From: Sipunculus nudus | Taxonomy: Eukaryota; Annelida; Sipuncula; Golfingiida; Sipunculidae | Direction: 5' to 3' | Length of the DNA: 64,000 nt | Assembly (NCBI GenBank): GCA_026874595.1 | Contig: CM049306.1 | Span: 13,725,019 to 13,789,018 of the forward strand | Shown here: positions 10,400-23,224 of the stretch, piece by piece | Layout: the number at the start of each line of letters is the position of its first letter | Numbering within the stretch: position 1 is the stretch's first letter | Notes under the pieces: model-generated | What the model was told of the DNA's origin: nothing | Databases searched by the model: none | What the model saw: only the letters and a program-made list of their open reading frames with translations | Position numbers and translations under genes: made by a program

Positions 10400-12774
10400 A
10401 AACAAGGGACCTATGGGTCACGACGCTCAGCTGTTATATATGATAAAAAAATATTATTTAGAAATGAGGCACATGCTGGTTTTGTGTGGTAATAAATATA
10501 AATATATAAATGAAATATAACTGATATGATTATTAAAATAATATTAAAGAATATATTCATGAATGCATTCATGAATACATTTTGAAAGTATTTGCACAAG
10601 TATTCATATATTTTCATACCTGAATTCCCATTCTTTATGCAAGAAATTTTATAATGGAGTACAAAATCATATTCGTATTTAAACACAATTACAAAGTATT
10701 TGCACCATGTCTGGAATTTATTCAGTTTTCACCAAACAATGATGTTGAGAATCCAGAATAAACCAAATTCACACATTTAAATAATGATCATAAGTATCTG
10801 GTGTTATGGCTTTTATTTATATTAAAAAATAAGCAAAAAAATTCATTTTGGATTAATTTCACATCAATGTACACACTAGACACAGCAGGAATCTAGATTA
10901 ATATTATCAACTGCATCTTTGTCTAATTTCCTTCATATGATCCCTAATGATTAGTAATGAATAATATGATTTACTTCTTTATCATTAAAATTGAACTGAA
11001 AAATGCCATAGGTGACTGCATGGTGTTATTTGGAATATGTGACATTCTACCCATCGATACAAGATTCTTATATCATCAGTAACTGCAAGTTAATTTCCTG
11101 TTATTATAAACTAACAAATTCCTTTTCTATTTTTCTTTAATTTGTTATTAAAAACCAATAAAAATTTATTAATTTATTGTTTTTTTGTTATGTTCTTGGT
11201 TAAAACTACTAGATGAGTTGGGTTGGACACCTGGATCAACTGTGGCTGGCCATCAGCTGCCTGGATTCCATGTATGCCTCGCCTCAAGCGTGCATAATTT
11301 GATGAAAGGTCAACAAGGTCAACATACAGGTGACTCAAGAGGGGCTGGAGAGAGCCAAAGTCTGACAGGGTCTCATAAAAAACATTAATAAAAGCTACAA
11401 TTTTTGGCCAATTTCTTTCAGCTTTTTAAAAACTGAAAAGCTGAAATGCTTATGTGTGCATGATATGAAAATTATATCATCAGTGCTCATGGAAAACAAA
11501 CGTGCCATGGTCACAGTTGGGCAAAATTTAAGGTACAAATTTTATATTTATACTAAATAAAATTTGAAAAATTCAGAACTAATTTTGGGTATTCAATTGA
11601 ATCTTGATTAAATAATGTTACATCCCTGACAAAAAAATCTCTAGCTTCAGCAATGCTCTTGTTAAGGGAGTAAATATATTTCTTGATTTTTTACAAAGTG
11701 CATTATGTTTGGGCCCATAACTTAAAACAATTACACAATACTGACATCATTCTGGCATGTGCATAGAGAATGAAAAATATGTATATTATTTATGATTAAA
11801 GTCAGATCAGTGGTTTTGATATTAGGCAGTCTTGAAGTGTAACAATGGGTTTTTAATGGAAAAATGAAGTTTTTCATTAATATCTCTAATGTCCTAGTGA
11901 CCAAATTCTTGGCATGGTAGGGGATTTTGGAGACATCTAACTGTATGCTGAATTTAAGGAACTTAGAGCTGAAGCTGGGGAGCTGAGCTCTTGCAAACTG
12001 CATAACACTAGCTTGATGTAAACAATATGTTACATGGTGCTTGAAAACTTGATTAAAATCTACAGTTTTTGATCAACTGGTTTCAAATTTTTGGTGTTAA
12101 CAGTTGAAAGGCTAACAAAAACAGGCTGTGAAAATTAAATCCACAGTACTTACAGGAAAAAAACGTGCCATGATCAAAGTTGGGCAAAATTTAAGGTACC
12201 AATTTTTTATTTTTATTAATATTTTAAAAAATTTAAAAGATTTTCATCTAATTTTGGGTATACAATTTAATTTTGATTAATTAAAGTTATATTACTGGAA
12301 AAAAGGTCCATAGCATTAACATTTTTTGTGTTAAGTGATCAAATATCTTTTCTGATTTTTTACAAAATGCATTATGTTTGGGCTAATAACTTTTTTAAAT
12401 TAAATAATACAGACATAATTTCTGGCATGTACATAGGAACTATATAGAGGAATATTTATGGTAAATATGAGGTAAAACAGATGAGTGGTTTTGATATTAG
12501 GCAGTCCTGAAGTGTGAAAATAGGTTTTTAATAAAAAATTGAGGTTTTTCCTTAATTTCTCAAAGGAACGAAGTTGCAAACACCCAGTTTTCGGCTTGGT
12601 AGGAGATCTTGGGGACATCTAACATTATGCCGAATTTTGGATTCCTAGGTCTTACGGTTTCAAAACGTGCCACATCTACGGACGGACGGACGGACGGACG
12701 GACGGACGGACAGACGGACGGACGACGGACAATGGACCACGACTATAGCTCAGATGACTTATGGTCAGCTGAGC
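10400..12774 (+). mobile_element. Type II HINE-like element Y, nested in Z
   Basis: AAACAAGGG at 10400 and GCTGAGC ending at 12774 delimit 2375 bp. Host sequence reads TTTAACTATTTATT before it and TAAAAAATTACAAATATTG after it. The uninterrupted version in element X (4220-4252) joins there, again consistent with a T^T insertion point and no duplication. A deletion near 10500 removes about 280 bases present in X. Confidence 0.7.
12677..12731. repeat. (GGAC)n microsatellite next to HINE 3' hairpin
   Basis: An almost pure GGAC run. Equivalent, shorter runs of different length stand at 6494-6533, 7530-7574 and 15021-15066, always just before GACAATGGACC and the terminal hairpin. Confidence 0.8.
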
Positions 12775-15113
12775 TAAAAAATTACAAATATTGTCCCAAA
12801 TATAATTTTATTAAAAATAATAAGAGAATCATATGATTTTTTAAAATGAAATATAACTGATATGATTATTAAAATAATATTAAAGAATATATTCATGAAT
12901 GCATTCATGAATACATTTTGAAAGTATTTGCACGAGTATTCATATACTTTCATTTTTACCTGAATTCCCATTCTTTATGCAAGAAATTTTATAATGGAGT
13001 ACATAATCATATTCGTATTTAAATACAATTACAAAGTATTCACACCATTTCTGGTATTTATTCAGTTTTTACCAAACAATGATGTTGAGAATCCAGAATA
13101 TACAAATTTCACACATTTAAATAATGATCATAAGTACCTGGTTTTATGGCTTTTATTTATATTAAAAAATAACTGTAAAAAATTCATTTTGGACTAATTT
13201 CACATCAATGTACACACTAGACACAGTTGGAATCTAGATTAATATTATCAACTGCATCTTTGTCTATCATTAATTTCCCTCATATAATCCTTAATGATTA
13301 GTAATGAATAATATGATTTACTTCTTTATCATTAAAAATGAACTGAAAAATGCCATAGGTGACTGCATGGTGTTATTTGGAATATGTGACATTCTACCCA
13401 TCGATACAAGATTCTTATATCATCAGTAACTGCAAGTTAATTTCCTCTTATTATAAACTAACAAATTCCTTTTCTATTTTTCTTTAATTTGTTATTAAAA
13501 ACCAATAAAAATTTATTAATTTATTGTTTATTGTTATGTTGTTGGTTAAAACTACTAGATGAGTTGGGTTGAACACCTGGATCAACTGTGGCTGGCCATA
13601 AGCTGCCTGGATTCTCCCCTCAAGCGTGCATAATTTGATGAAAGGTCAACAAGGTCAACATACAGGTGACTCAAGAGGGGCTGGAGAGAGCCAAAGTCTG
13701 ACAGGGTCTCATAAAAAACATTAATAAAAGCTACAATATTTGGCAAATTTCTTTCAGCTTTCTAAACTAAAAAGCTGAAATCCTTATGTGTGCATGATAT
13801 GAAAATTATATCAATAGTGCTCACAGGAAACAAACGTGCCTTGGTCACAGTTGGGCAAAATTTAAGGTACTAATTTTATATTTATACTAATAACTTATAA
13901 AATTTGAAAAATTCAGAACTAATTTTGGGTATTCAATTGAATTTTGATTAAATAATGTTACATCCCTGACAAAAAAAATCTCTAGCTTCAGCAATGCCCT
14001 TGTTAAGGGAGTAAATATATTTCTTGATTTTTTACAAAGTGCATTATGTTTGGGCCCATAACTTAAAAAAAATACACAATACTGACATCATTTCTGGCAT
14101 GTGCATAGTGAATGTATAGAAAAATATGTATATTATATATGATCAAAGTCAGATCCGTGGTTTTGATATTAGGCAGTCTTAAAGTGTAACATTGAGTTTT
14201 TAATTGAAAAATGAAGTTTTTCATTGATATCTCGAAGGAATTAAGTCCTAGTGACCAAATTCTTGGCATGGTAGGGGATTTTGGAGAAATCTAACTGTAT
14301 GCCAAATTTAAGGAACTTAGAGCTGAAGCTCGGGAGCTGAGCTCTAGCAAACTGCATAACACTAGCAATATGTGACATGGTGCTTGAAAACTTGAATAAA
14401 ATCTACAGTTTTTGATCAACTGGTTTCAAATTTTTGGTGTTAACAGTTGAAATGCTAACAAAAACATGCTGTGAAAATTAAATCCACAGCAGTTACAGCA
14501 AAAAAACGTGCCATGGTCAAAGTTGGGCAAAATTTAAGGTACCAATTTTTTACTTTTGCTAATATTTTTAAAAATTTAAAAGATTTTGATCTAATTTTGG
14601 GTATACAATTTAATTTTGATTAATAAAAGTAATATTACTGTAAAAAAAGTGCTTAGCTTTAACAAGTTTTGTGTTAAGTGATAAAATTTCTTTCCTGATA
14701 ATTTACAAAATGCATTATGTTTGGGCCCATAACTTTTTTAAATTAAATAATACAGACCTAATTTCTGGCATGTACATAGGAATTATATAGAGGATTATTT
14801 ATAGGAAATATGAGGAAAAACAGATGAGTGGTTTTGATATTAGGCAGTCCTAAAGTGTGAAAATAGGTTTTTAATAAAAAATTGAGGTTTTTCCTTAATT
14901 TCTCAAAGGAATGAAGTCGCAAAGACCCAGTTTTCGGCTTGGTAGGAGATCTTGGGGACATCTAACATTATGCTGAATTTTGGATTCCTAGGTCTTACGG
15001 TTTCAAAATGTGCCACATCTACGGACAGACGGACGGACGGACGGACGGACAGACGGACGGACGACGGACAATGGACCACGACTATAGCTCAGATGACTTA
15101 TAGTCAGCTGAGC

Positions 15114-16084
15114 TAATAAAAATTGTACGTTTATTTTAGAACTTATTTTTCAGTCACAAATAACACCTCTGAAAGTATAAAATATATTTGGTGTAAAATA
15201 TTTAAAATGATACTGCTGGATACATAAACTCATGAATGCATCTGAAATGATCAATTTCTCATAAAATTATGTATTCCATTTTCATAAATAAAGTAACATT
15301 AAAATAAAATCTGCAATATCACACAAGAGACATTCAGGAAATATTGCATCTACACTTTCTCAATATCATGGCTGTGCTAATAAAAGAATATTGCTTTAAA
15401 ATAAATATGGAACCAAATGCTTTTCCCTGAGCACTGTCAACTGTAAATACATTACTATTTTTTCTTTCTGACATTAGACTAAGTATATATTTTGCCCAGC
15501 AATGACAGAGCTAGAGCTGGTGGTTCTTGGCACAGAGCCAGCTTTTCGGAAATAATAACCTATTCTTTGAAGACAAGTGCTGGATAATGTACACAAGCTG
15601 CTCAGAGACTTTTTGCTTCAGACAGCCTGATATTTCATTCTTTTCATCTGCCCAACAAATACAGTCACAGTAAATGCTCTTTTTACCTTGTAGCTCATAA
15701 ATCATTATTCAGTGTTAGTTATGAATATCTTTACTGCTGCTCTGAAAATCATTATTCAGTGTTAGTTATGAATATCTTTACTGCTGCTCTGAAAATCATT
15801 ATTCAGTGTTTATCCCTTTTTTACAATGGCCATAAGTCTTTTTTATTAAATGATTATTATGTAAATATTAACTGTGGTTCAACACATTTTACAGCCCTTA
15901 AGACTAAAAGCATGTTGGCTGGTTTCTTGAAACGGCAATTAACAGCATTTGGATCAGAACTAAACTAGATATTTCTTGGCATTGCAGGTGCCATAGTATC
16001 ACCAGACAATTAATCTCCCCCCCCCCCTCTTTAAGAATAGGGCCCCCCACCCCCATCTTCAGCAGCATATTCTAACGCTTGGCA
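15114..16084. repeat. Anonymous sequence with a 47-bp tandem repeat
   Basis: At 15699-15810 a 47-bp unit (starting AAATCATTATTCAG) is present 2.4 times with essentially no differences, so the duplication is recent. Nothing else was recognised. C-rich runs lie at 16017-16062. Confidence 0.7.
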
Positions 16085-17437
16085 ACCGACCATGGTTTCT
16101 GCCATCTATCAACTTGAGAAACTATTTTTCACCAAATATGGGGGCCAATATTTTGAATCTCTCTCGAGAAAAGAGCATTAATTCATTTTATGTAAATGGG
16201 AAGGTAGGTGGCACCATCTGTCTGGTTCACAAGAAAATTTTTGAAGATGGATTGATATGCGAAATTTCAGACCAATACCTTAAACCACTCCAGAGATACG
16301 AGCAATTTTTACCCAAAGAACATGTAAAGATGGACGCCACGCCAAAATGATTGCAGATGGTGCCACAAGTCTTGAGTACAAGATGGAGAAGTCCAAGATC
16401 TATGGATATGCACAATTTCAGGCCGATAGGGCAAATCACTCATCAGAAAAGAGCATTTAATTTACTCTACAAAAACGGGAAGGTAGGTGGTGCCACCTCT
16501 CTGATTGCGAGAAAACTTTCCAAGATGGATGTACATGCCAAATTTCAGACCTATACCTTGAACCACTCCTGAGATATGAGCAATTTCAACCAAAAGCAAA
16601 CGTATGGATGGATGCCACACAATTTCAATTGTATATAGCGCCTCCAGCTTTGAATCAAGATGGAGGTATCCAAGATTAATGGACAGATTGGGCTGAAATT
16701 GTGCATGTCCATTGGTTTAAGACTTTAATGCTCACAGTACTGTCAAGTGGCAATGATGGGTAATTAAAAGGTCTGAAAACAAGAAAAGGAGAGAATGTGG
16801 CGCCACCTGTCTTCCACAGAAGACAATGCTATCCATGATCTTCGGTCAATTTGATTTTTGGACCAATCCATGCATCCCTTATTGAGATATTTATGATTTT
16901 GTGAGTTTTTTTACCATATATGGCAATATTCATGGTCAAGGCCAAGTTCATAGGAAAGGTCATGACCCCTATTTCACTATACATCATCCCCTAACCCATG
17001 TCTATGTATATGCATAATATGAAAGAAATCTGGCCATTAGTTTCTGACTTAAAATGCTCACAGTACTGTTAAGTGGCAATGATGGGAGTATTAAACGGCA
17101 TGAAAACCAGAAAAGGAAAACAGGTGGCTCCATCAGTTTCCGGTAAATTACAACACTATCCAAGATCTTTGGTCAAGTCGATTTTTGGATCAGTCCATGC
17201 CAGATTTCTTGAGATATTACAGAATTTGAGTGATTTCCCTCAAAATGGACTTATTCAAGGTCAAGGTCACTCTTCTAGTAAAGGTCATGACCCCATTTTA
17301 AATAGGCTTCATCCTCTCAGCCATATATATCTATGAACAATATCAATTTTGGCAAAGATCCATAAAATATTTTTATTGAGTTCTCGCATCCAAACAAAAT
17401 CTCTGCGGCGGGGGCGGGCGACTTTGTCTGGGGATAC
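16085..17437 (-). mobile_element. Diverged relative of Helitrons A/B (element D)
   Basis: It contains several degenerate units of ~285 bp with GGTGGCACCATC or GGTGGTGCCACC at about 16205, 16360 and 16484, and the phrases 'gagatatgagcaattt' and 'aaatttcagacc' that echo the A/B units. It stops at GGCGGG..GGGGATAC (about 17406-17437), which resembles the CGGCGG..GCGGATAC end of A/B. The other end is too diverged to place firmly. It is older than A and B by sequence decay. Confidence 0.45.
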
Positions 17438-17471
17438 AATGATTTGGCCATTACAGATTTTTTTAAGAATA

Positions 17472-18262
17472 GGTCCATGCCCTGTTGGTAGCACTGTCTA
17501 TAGAAGATGTCCATGCCATGTTGGTGCCACTTTCTACAGAAGACATCCATGCCATGTTGGTGGCACTGTCTATAGAAGACATCCATGCCCTGTTTGTAGC
17601 ACTTGTCTATAGAAGGCGTCCATGACATGTTGGTGCCACTGTCTATAGAAGAAGCCCATGCACTGTTATTGGCACTGTCAATAGAAGACATCCATTCCCT
17701 GTTGGTAGCACTGTCTATAGATGATTTCAATGCCATGTTGGTGCCAATTTCTATAGAAGACATCCATGCACTGTTATTGGCACTGTCTATAGAAGACATC
17801 CATGCTCTGTTTTTAACACTGTCTATAGAAGGCATCTATGACATGTTGATGCCACTGTCTATAGAATACATCTATGAACTGTTGGTGACACTGTCTACAG
17901 GAGAAGTCCATGCCATGTTGGTGACACTGTCTATAGAAGACATCCATGCCATGTTGGTGACACTGTCTATAGAAGATGTCAATGCCCTGTTGGTGACACT
18001 GTCTATAGAAGATGTCAATGCCATGTTTGTGCCAATTTCTATAGAAGACATCCATGCACTGTTATTGGCACTGTCTATATAAGACGTTAATGCCATGTGA
18101 TTTGCACTGTCTACAGAAGATGTCCATGCCATGTTGGTGCCACTGTCTAATAAAGGCGTCCATAACATGTTGGTACCACTGTCAATAGGAGACTTCCATG
18201 CCATGCTGTAGCCACTGTCTATAGAAGACATCCATACAATGTTGGTAGCACTGTCTACAAGA
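17472..18262. repeat. 36-bp minisatellite, about 22 units
   Basis: The units follow the pattern CACTGTCTATAGAAGACATC plus a 16-base remainder (CATGCCATGTTGGTGG-like), 36 bases per unit. Unit differences are scattered substitutions plus one inserted base near 17604. Units starting about 17709 and 17997 share the same variant pair, suggesting an 8-unit (288-bp) higher-order block. Because 36 is a multiple of three and the unit lacks stops in some frames, long repetitive frames are open on both strands (plus 17603-18082; minus 17835-17317 and 18231-17872). I regard these as by-products. Confidence 0.85.
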
Positions 18263-18726
18263 AGGCTATTTTATTGTTAAACTTTCTGAATTTTCAGATT
18301 TTCGTAAAATGAACTACAAATTATTAATAACCTTTATTTTGGCATTCAAAGTTATTCTCTTGTAATTCTCAATCAGAGCCTTCACCTACAAGGCCTGACA
18401 CCTTAAAAAATAGGCTACCTTCAATCCTCAACTGATCCACTTTATTAGGCTCTATTAAAATGGTTTATTAACAAATTTTTACCTTTCTTTTTCTCCACTG
18501 GAAACAAGCAGGAACCCCCTGAAGGTTCTGGGTTTACTACAGAACCTGAATCATGATACTTGTTTATGTAATAACATATATATATGGGTAGAAATCAAGA
18601 AGAAAACAAAGGGTACTCAACAGAGTGCATACCTCTGCCAAGACAATACATTTCTACTTGATCCTGTTTTTTTCTAGATCTGCACCAAAACTCAACAGGT
18701 TCTTACATGACCCATATTCAATAACT
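18263..18726. other. Anonymous sequence
   Basis: No gene or repeat family was recognised between the minisatellite and the SINE candidate. Confidence 0.5.
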
Positions 18727-18985
18727 GTGGGGTCTGGACAGTCGAGAGGTAAAAAGCTCGGCTCTGGCCCCTGGTGGCCTGGGTTCAATCCCTGATGTAG
18801 CTTTGAGAGTGGGTTGTAGTTGCCCATTCAAGGCATGTGGTTTATCTCCAGGTTCTCCGGTTTCCTCCACATCTGAACACTACCGAACTCCACCAGTTGA
18901 GCCATGGAGAGTGTCTAGATTAGTTACAATAACTATTTGTATAATCCATGTAAAATAAATATGTTTATAAAAAATCTCTAAAAAG
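18727..18985 (+). mobile_element. tRNA-derived SINE candidate
   Basis: The head resembles a tRNA: an A-box-like TGGACAGTCGAGAGG near 18734 and a B-box-like GGTTCAATCCC at 18782-18792. A conserved-looking body with GGTTCTCCGGTTTCCTCC (18852-18869) follows, then an AT-rich tail ending about 18985. This layout is that of pol III-transcribed SINEs. The middle block may be one of the shared animal SINE domains (e.g. MetaSINE), which I cannot confirm from memory. Confidence 0.5.
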
Positions 18986-21900
18986 ATTTGTGCACATATA
19001 TATTTGATAGATTTCTTTCTTGTTTATTCCTGTTTCTAAGCAGCCATCTGAACATCTGTGACTTTGAATGATTCTAAAATAATTGATTTAGAACACTATT
19101 TTAGCAGTTCTTGCTTAGGGTCTTGTATTTTAAGAAGCAAGTCAAACATTCTCTTGAAATGCCACTCTTATGACATGATTCATGATCACCTGACTCTGTT
19201 TTTGTCAAGATGGATAACAAGTCCTATTTATGAGTCTATTAAGTTCTTTAAGAGCCAGGAAAATCTACTCACACCACAGCAATCTCTCTTTGGGAAGTAA
19301 CAATTTGAACAGACAGCCACAGGCTGGTGCTTCTTCCTCTAAGACCATGCGTTTGATGTCTCTTTCGGTTTCTTTGTCAACAGCTAAGTGGAAAGGCCAG
19401 AATATATTTTCTATTCATGACAATAACCTTTCTTTGCACTGCCTATAGGACATCCCGACAACATCAACAAGTAAACCTAAGAAAAAGATCGGGACAGAAA
19501 CCATGGCATGCTATCCTAAAAATAGATGTATTCAGTATTTATCTGTATGTAAGTTAAAACTAATCCTGGAGATAAGGACCATTACCTGTTATTCACATTC
19601 CACTGATAATGATCTCATCTGAGGTGATGTTTCCTTCTGAATCCTACTGAGTTCTCTTTTATCAAAATATATAAAGGGGAATAATCTAAGTTATAACAGT
19701 GTCATTGCAACAGAAATAATACTCTCTTCAGAGGAGTACAGTACTCCGAGTCTTTACCTCTTGCATTTTTTTTACATAAAATTCCGGGAATCACTCTTTT
19801 AATAAGTGTCATATAAGAAGAAATTATAGTCTCTTCTCTTATTCTTATATTTTATAAATATGAATGAATTCTAGGAGTAATTAAAATAATCACAGTGTCA
19901 TAGCAGAAGAGATGAATACTCTGGATCAAATGTAATTTTATAATGGATATATGTTGTTATGTTTAAATCAAATATTAATAAATACAAAATAAATTTCTAA
20001 TGACAATAGTTTATAAGTATTAGGTTTATACTGAATACTTTGGCCTAACTAAAAATTACAAGGAATCCCTGAGGCTCAACTTCCTACAGAATAAACTGCT
20101 GTGGCATGGTTTAAAGTTCTCTTTATAGGTCTGTGCTGAGTCTGATCAGATGAAATCCAGGTACAGTCTAAAGCTTTGAACCTTTTAAGCTGTATAAAAT
20201 AAAATCTAGGTGTAACAATTCAATAATCCTTTTTATTAATACTATATTCCCTATGAATATATTCTATGATTGTAATTCAATTGGAAGTGTTTTCCAGTGT
20301 ATATTCTATTATACTATTTTCAGAGTGTGATCAAAAGTATGATTAATCTTCTTAATGTCATGTCAAGTGGACCACCCATATTTTATAAATACAATTCTAG
20401 GGGAAATTATAAAATCAGTGCCTTAGCAGTGGAGATAAATACTTTTGAACAAATTTAATTTTATAATGGATACCTAAAGCTACGTTTAAATACATAATAA
20501 ATTTTGGTGAATTACATTAGTTTTGAGTTTTGACTGAATACTTCAGGCTTCTCCAAAATTTTCAATAAATGGGTGAAAATATAACCTAGGTTTCACTGAC
20601 AGCCCTGGGAGCTTGCAACAGAAAACATGTTATGGAAGGCCACATTGTGTTTTTCCAATAATTTGATTATAATAGCTTAGCCTGTCACTGGGTCAATGAG
20701 CCCTCTGAACATTACCTGTGTACCTGTTAATGTAAGGTATCGAGTGGTAATTCATATTCTAATCTGGTTCCTTTATTTCCCTCCTTCATACTCAGTGACT
20801 ACTTGAAAACTTGCATAAGAACAAAAAAAAATGCCACAGTTTTAAACCATTTTACCTACATATACTAAGGCATTGGTGTTTAGCATACAACTAGGATTCA
20901 AAGATTTAAATAAAGATCACTGAATATAGTTGAACTTTAAATCTAGACCCACAATCATTATTTATAATCATTAACAAATTTAAAAGATGCATGTGATATA
21001 TTTAACTTTCAGTCGTTCCTCTGATCTGATCAAGCTACAGCTATCATTGTTTTCATCATGCATTGTTGAGTCTCGCCTATTTTGCAGTAATACATGATGC
21101 CAGCAATTGCAACTGATATACCCAGGAAAGGCAAGAATCAAGGTTTGTAAAGGTTGTGTTCACTATTTGTGTCTGATTACATGATCTAGGGCAGTACTTA
21201 CAGTGCCACCTATACTTACCCAACTGTACAAGTTGTCTGATGAATAAGTGTATGCATGTCAGTTAGGTAGCAAGGATGAACTGCCATAACCGCAGCAACC
21301 GATCCATCTTCAAACAAGTGTGACTCATGTTTTGGTAAATATGAGGGATTAACCTACTCTCTAGCCTACTGTCTGACATTTGACTTTGCATATACATCAG
21401 GTATTTACCACCTCACCGCAGATGTCATTTATCAGACATAAAGACTTTGTTGTTACATGATTCAATAATGTTTATAAATTCTCATTATTTCAATTCTTTG
21501 CATAAATAACATTGCACTTTTTGGGCATACTTTAAACAACCTGATAAGACTAGTTTTAAATAAAACAAAATGCTATAATGGGTGAAGCATTGTCCTTTGG
21601 CATGTACCTTCAAGATGTGGCAAGTTTCAGCAAAAATTACTTATAAATTACCTCAAATGGAACTCGCGAGTGGGGTGGAGGGTCCAACTACAACTGTTTG
21701 TCAGTTACTTTATTCCTAGTGAATATTGTATGACACACAGTGTGATCAGGAGGATGCTCGTTCTATTTAAGGCGATGTCAGGTGGACCAGTCATAACGCT
21801 GAATAAATCACTCTCCATCATGTCTTGATCCATTATGTCCAAAAACTACAAGGCTGACTTTTAAATGTTTCCTGATATTTCCATTGTTGTACATGTAAGC

Positions 21901-22484
21901 ATGAACTGGATGTGATAACTAGGAGTAGGTAAAATGCACTCTTAAATATGTAATTTCAAGCATTCTGTTAAAATCGTCCTATATTTGGCATATATACAGG
22001 AGAGCAACCTTTAGGACATGGTGTATACCATAGATACATATCAGTCTACCCTTCCACCCCTTTTGATTCAGCAGCATACAGAAATTTGCCCTTGTAACCA
22101 CTGTGACATCATCATGGTTGCCATAGTTACATCAACTGGACCCTCCATTAGGTGTGAAGGCCACTGGAATCTACTTGAAACCATATCCAGGTGTTTATCA
22201 TTCCTAGATGTTACAGAGTGGCAGATAATTACAGTAGACCTGGATTCTCAGCGGCCCACCATGCCCAGTTTATTCTGAGCGTAATTGATTCACAGCACTT
22301 ACCACTGAGCATCAGTTCTAATTCCAGCTGGCCTGGAGAGGCAACTGATGAGGAGGCAAGGACATCTTTATCCCAGCTGGTATAATTAGTAAACAGAGAG
22401 CTATATGCACCAATATGTTAGCCTGGATTGTCTTTACAAATGAAAGTTGTTTTAATAATATATTAATTCATAAACACAAATAAT
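18986..22484. other. Intergenic sequence with a diverged direct repeat
   Basis: No coding exon could be supported. About 19855-20050 and 20383-20570 are diverged copies of each other (shared ATTCTAGG, TAATTTTATAATGGATA, ACTGAATACTT), about 525 bp apart. A fainter third piece lies near 19690. The rest is anonymous. Confidence 0.5.
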
Positions 22485-23224
22485 AAACAAGGGACCCACA
22501 ATTCTTAATTGTACCTTTATTTATCCCTGATTTGGCTCATATATTATCAAGTTATGCCTACTGATGGGTTTAACTATATTTTAATTGGCTGAAATTATTT
22601 AAAAGGGAATTAATTTCTTTAAAAATGCCACATTACCACAAAATGGCATCTTTTGGATTAATCCTTGAAATACAACTTCAAGAGAGTTTTACATTGGAGT
22701 GGAAACAGCTTTACAATTAAAGAAATACAGTTCAAACAATAACAATTATTGTAATACCCTTGGTCTAGGGGGGTTATTTTGGGTATACAATTGAATCTTG
22801 CTTCAATAAAGTTATATCCCTGAAAAAAAAGTCTCTAGATTAAACAATTATCATTTTAAATTAGTAAATATACTTCCTGATTTTTTTAAGTGCACTATGT
22901 TTGGGCCAATACTTTTATAATTTACATAATACTAACCTAATTTCTGGCATGTAAATAGGAATAATAAATGGGAATACTTATGGTAAATATGAAGAAAAAC
23001 AGATAAGTGGTTTTTATATTAGGCAGTCCTGAAGTGTAATAATAGGTTTCTAATGGGAAATTGAGGTTTTCCTTAATTTCTCAGAGGAACAAAGTCGCAG
23101 TGACCCAGTTTTCAGTTTGGTAGTTCATTTTGGAGAGATCTAAAAGTATGCCAAATTTTTTATTCGTAGGTCTAACGGTTTCAAAACGCGCCAATCTTAT
23201 GGATGGATGGATAATGGACCTGGA
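22485..23224 (+). mobile_element. Decayed, internally deleted HINE copy
   Basis: It starts AAACAAGGGACCC, then jumps directly to sequence matching 650-900 and later 7075-7540 of the type I family. It fades out near ATGGATGGATAATGGACC without a recognisable terminal hairpin. Substitutions are more numerous than in the other copies, so it is an older insertion. Confidence 0.6.

Larger units (their letters stand above)
10120..15113 (+). mobile_element. Type II HINE-like element Z, split by a second copy
   Basis: It starts at ACAAGGGACC (the preceding AA of other copies is AT here) and ends at GCTGAGC (15113). The body up to 10399 matches 3956-4230 and resumes at 12775. It includes the same two internal direct repeats as X (CGTGCC at about 13836 and 14507) and a closing (GGAC)n run with hairpin. 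Because of the nested copy the two bodies lie 2343 bp apart, which looks like a tandem duplication, but the join points show one element inserted into another. Confidence 0.7.

Noticed and set aside
6219-14961. Conserved ~70-residue minus-strand frame MSPRSPTKPKTG.. in four places (6437, 7471, 12618, 14961)
   Set aside because: It lies in the same part of each HINE copy, and the differences between copies mostly change amino acids, with stops at different points. It is shared because the DNA is repeated, not because it is selected as protein.
10400-15113. Tandem duplication with a 2343-bp period
   Set aside because: The join at 10399/10400 and 12774/12775 is the interior of one element interrupted by a complete second element with both ends, so nested insertion explains it better.
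17317-18231. Repetitive proteins encoded by the 36-bp minisatellite
   Set aside because: Frames are open on both strands as a consequence of unit length; there is no start context, splice site or composition that singles out one strand. Kept as a finding only.
18605-18720. Similarity to 51735-51830 (…CATACCTCTGCCAAG / CAAACCTCCGCCAAGG…)
   Set aside because: Only about 15 bases align convincingly; too short to claim a repeat family.
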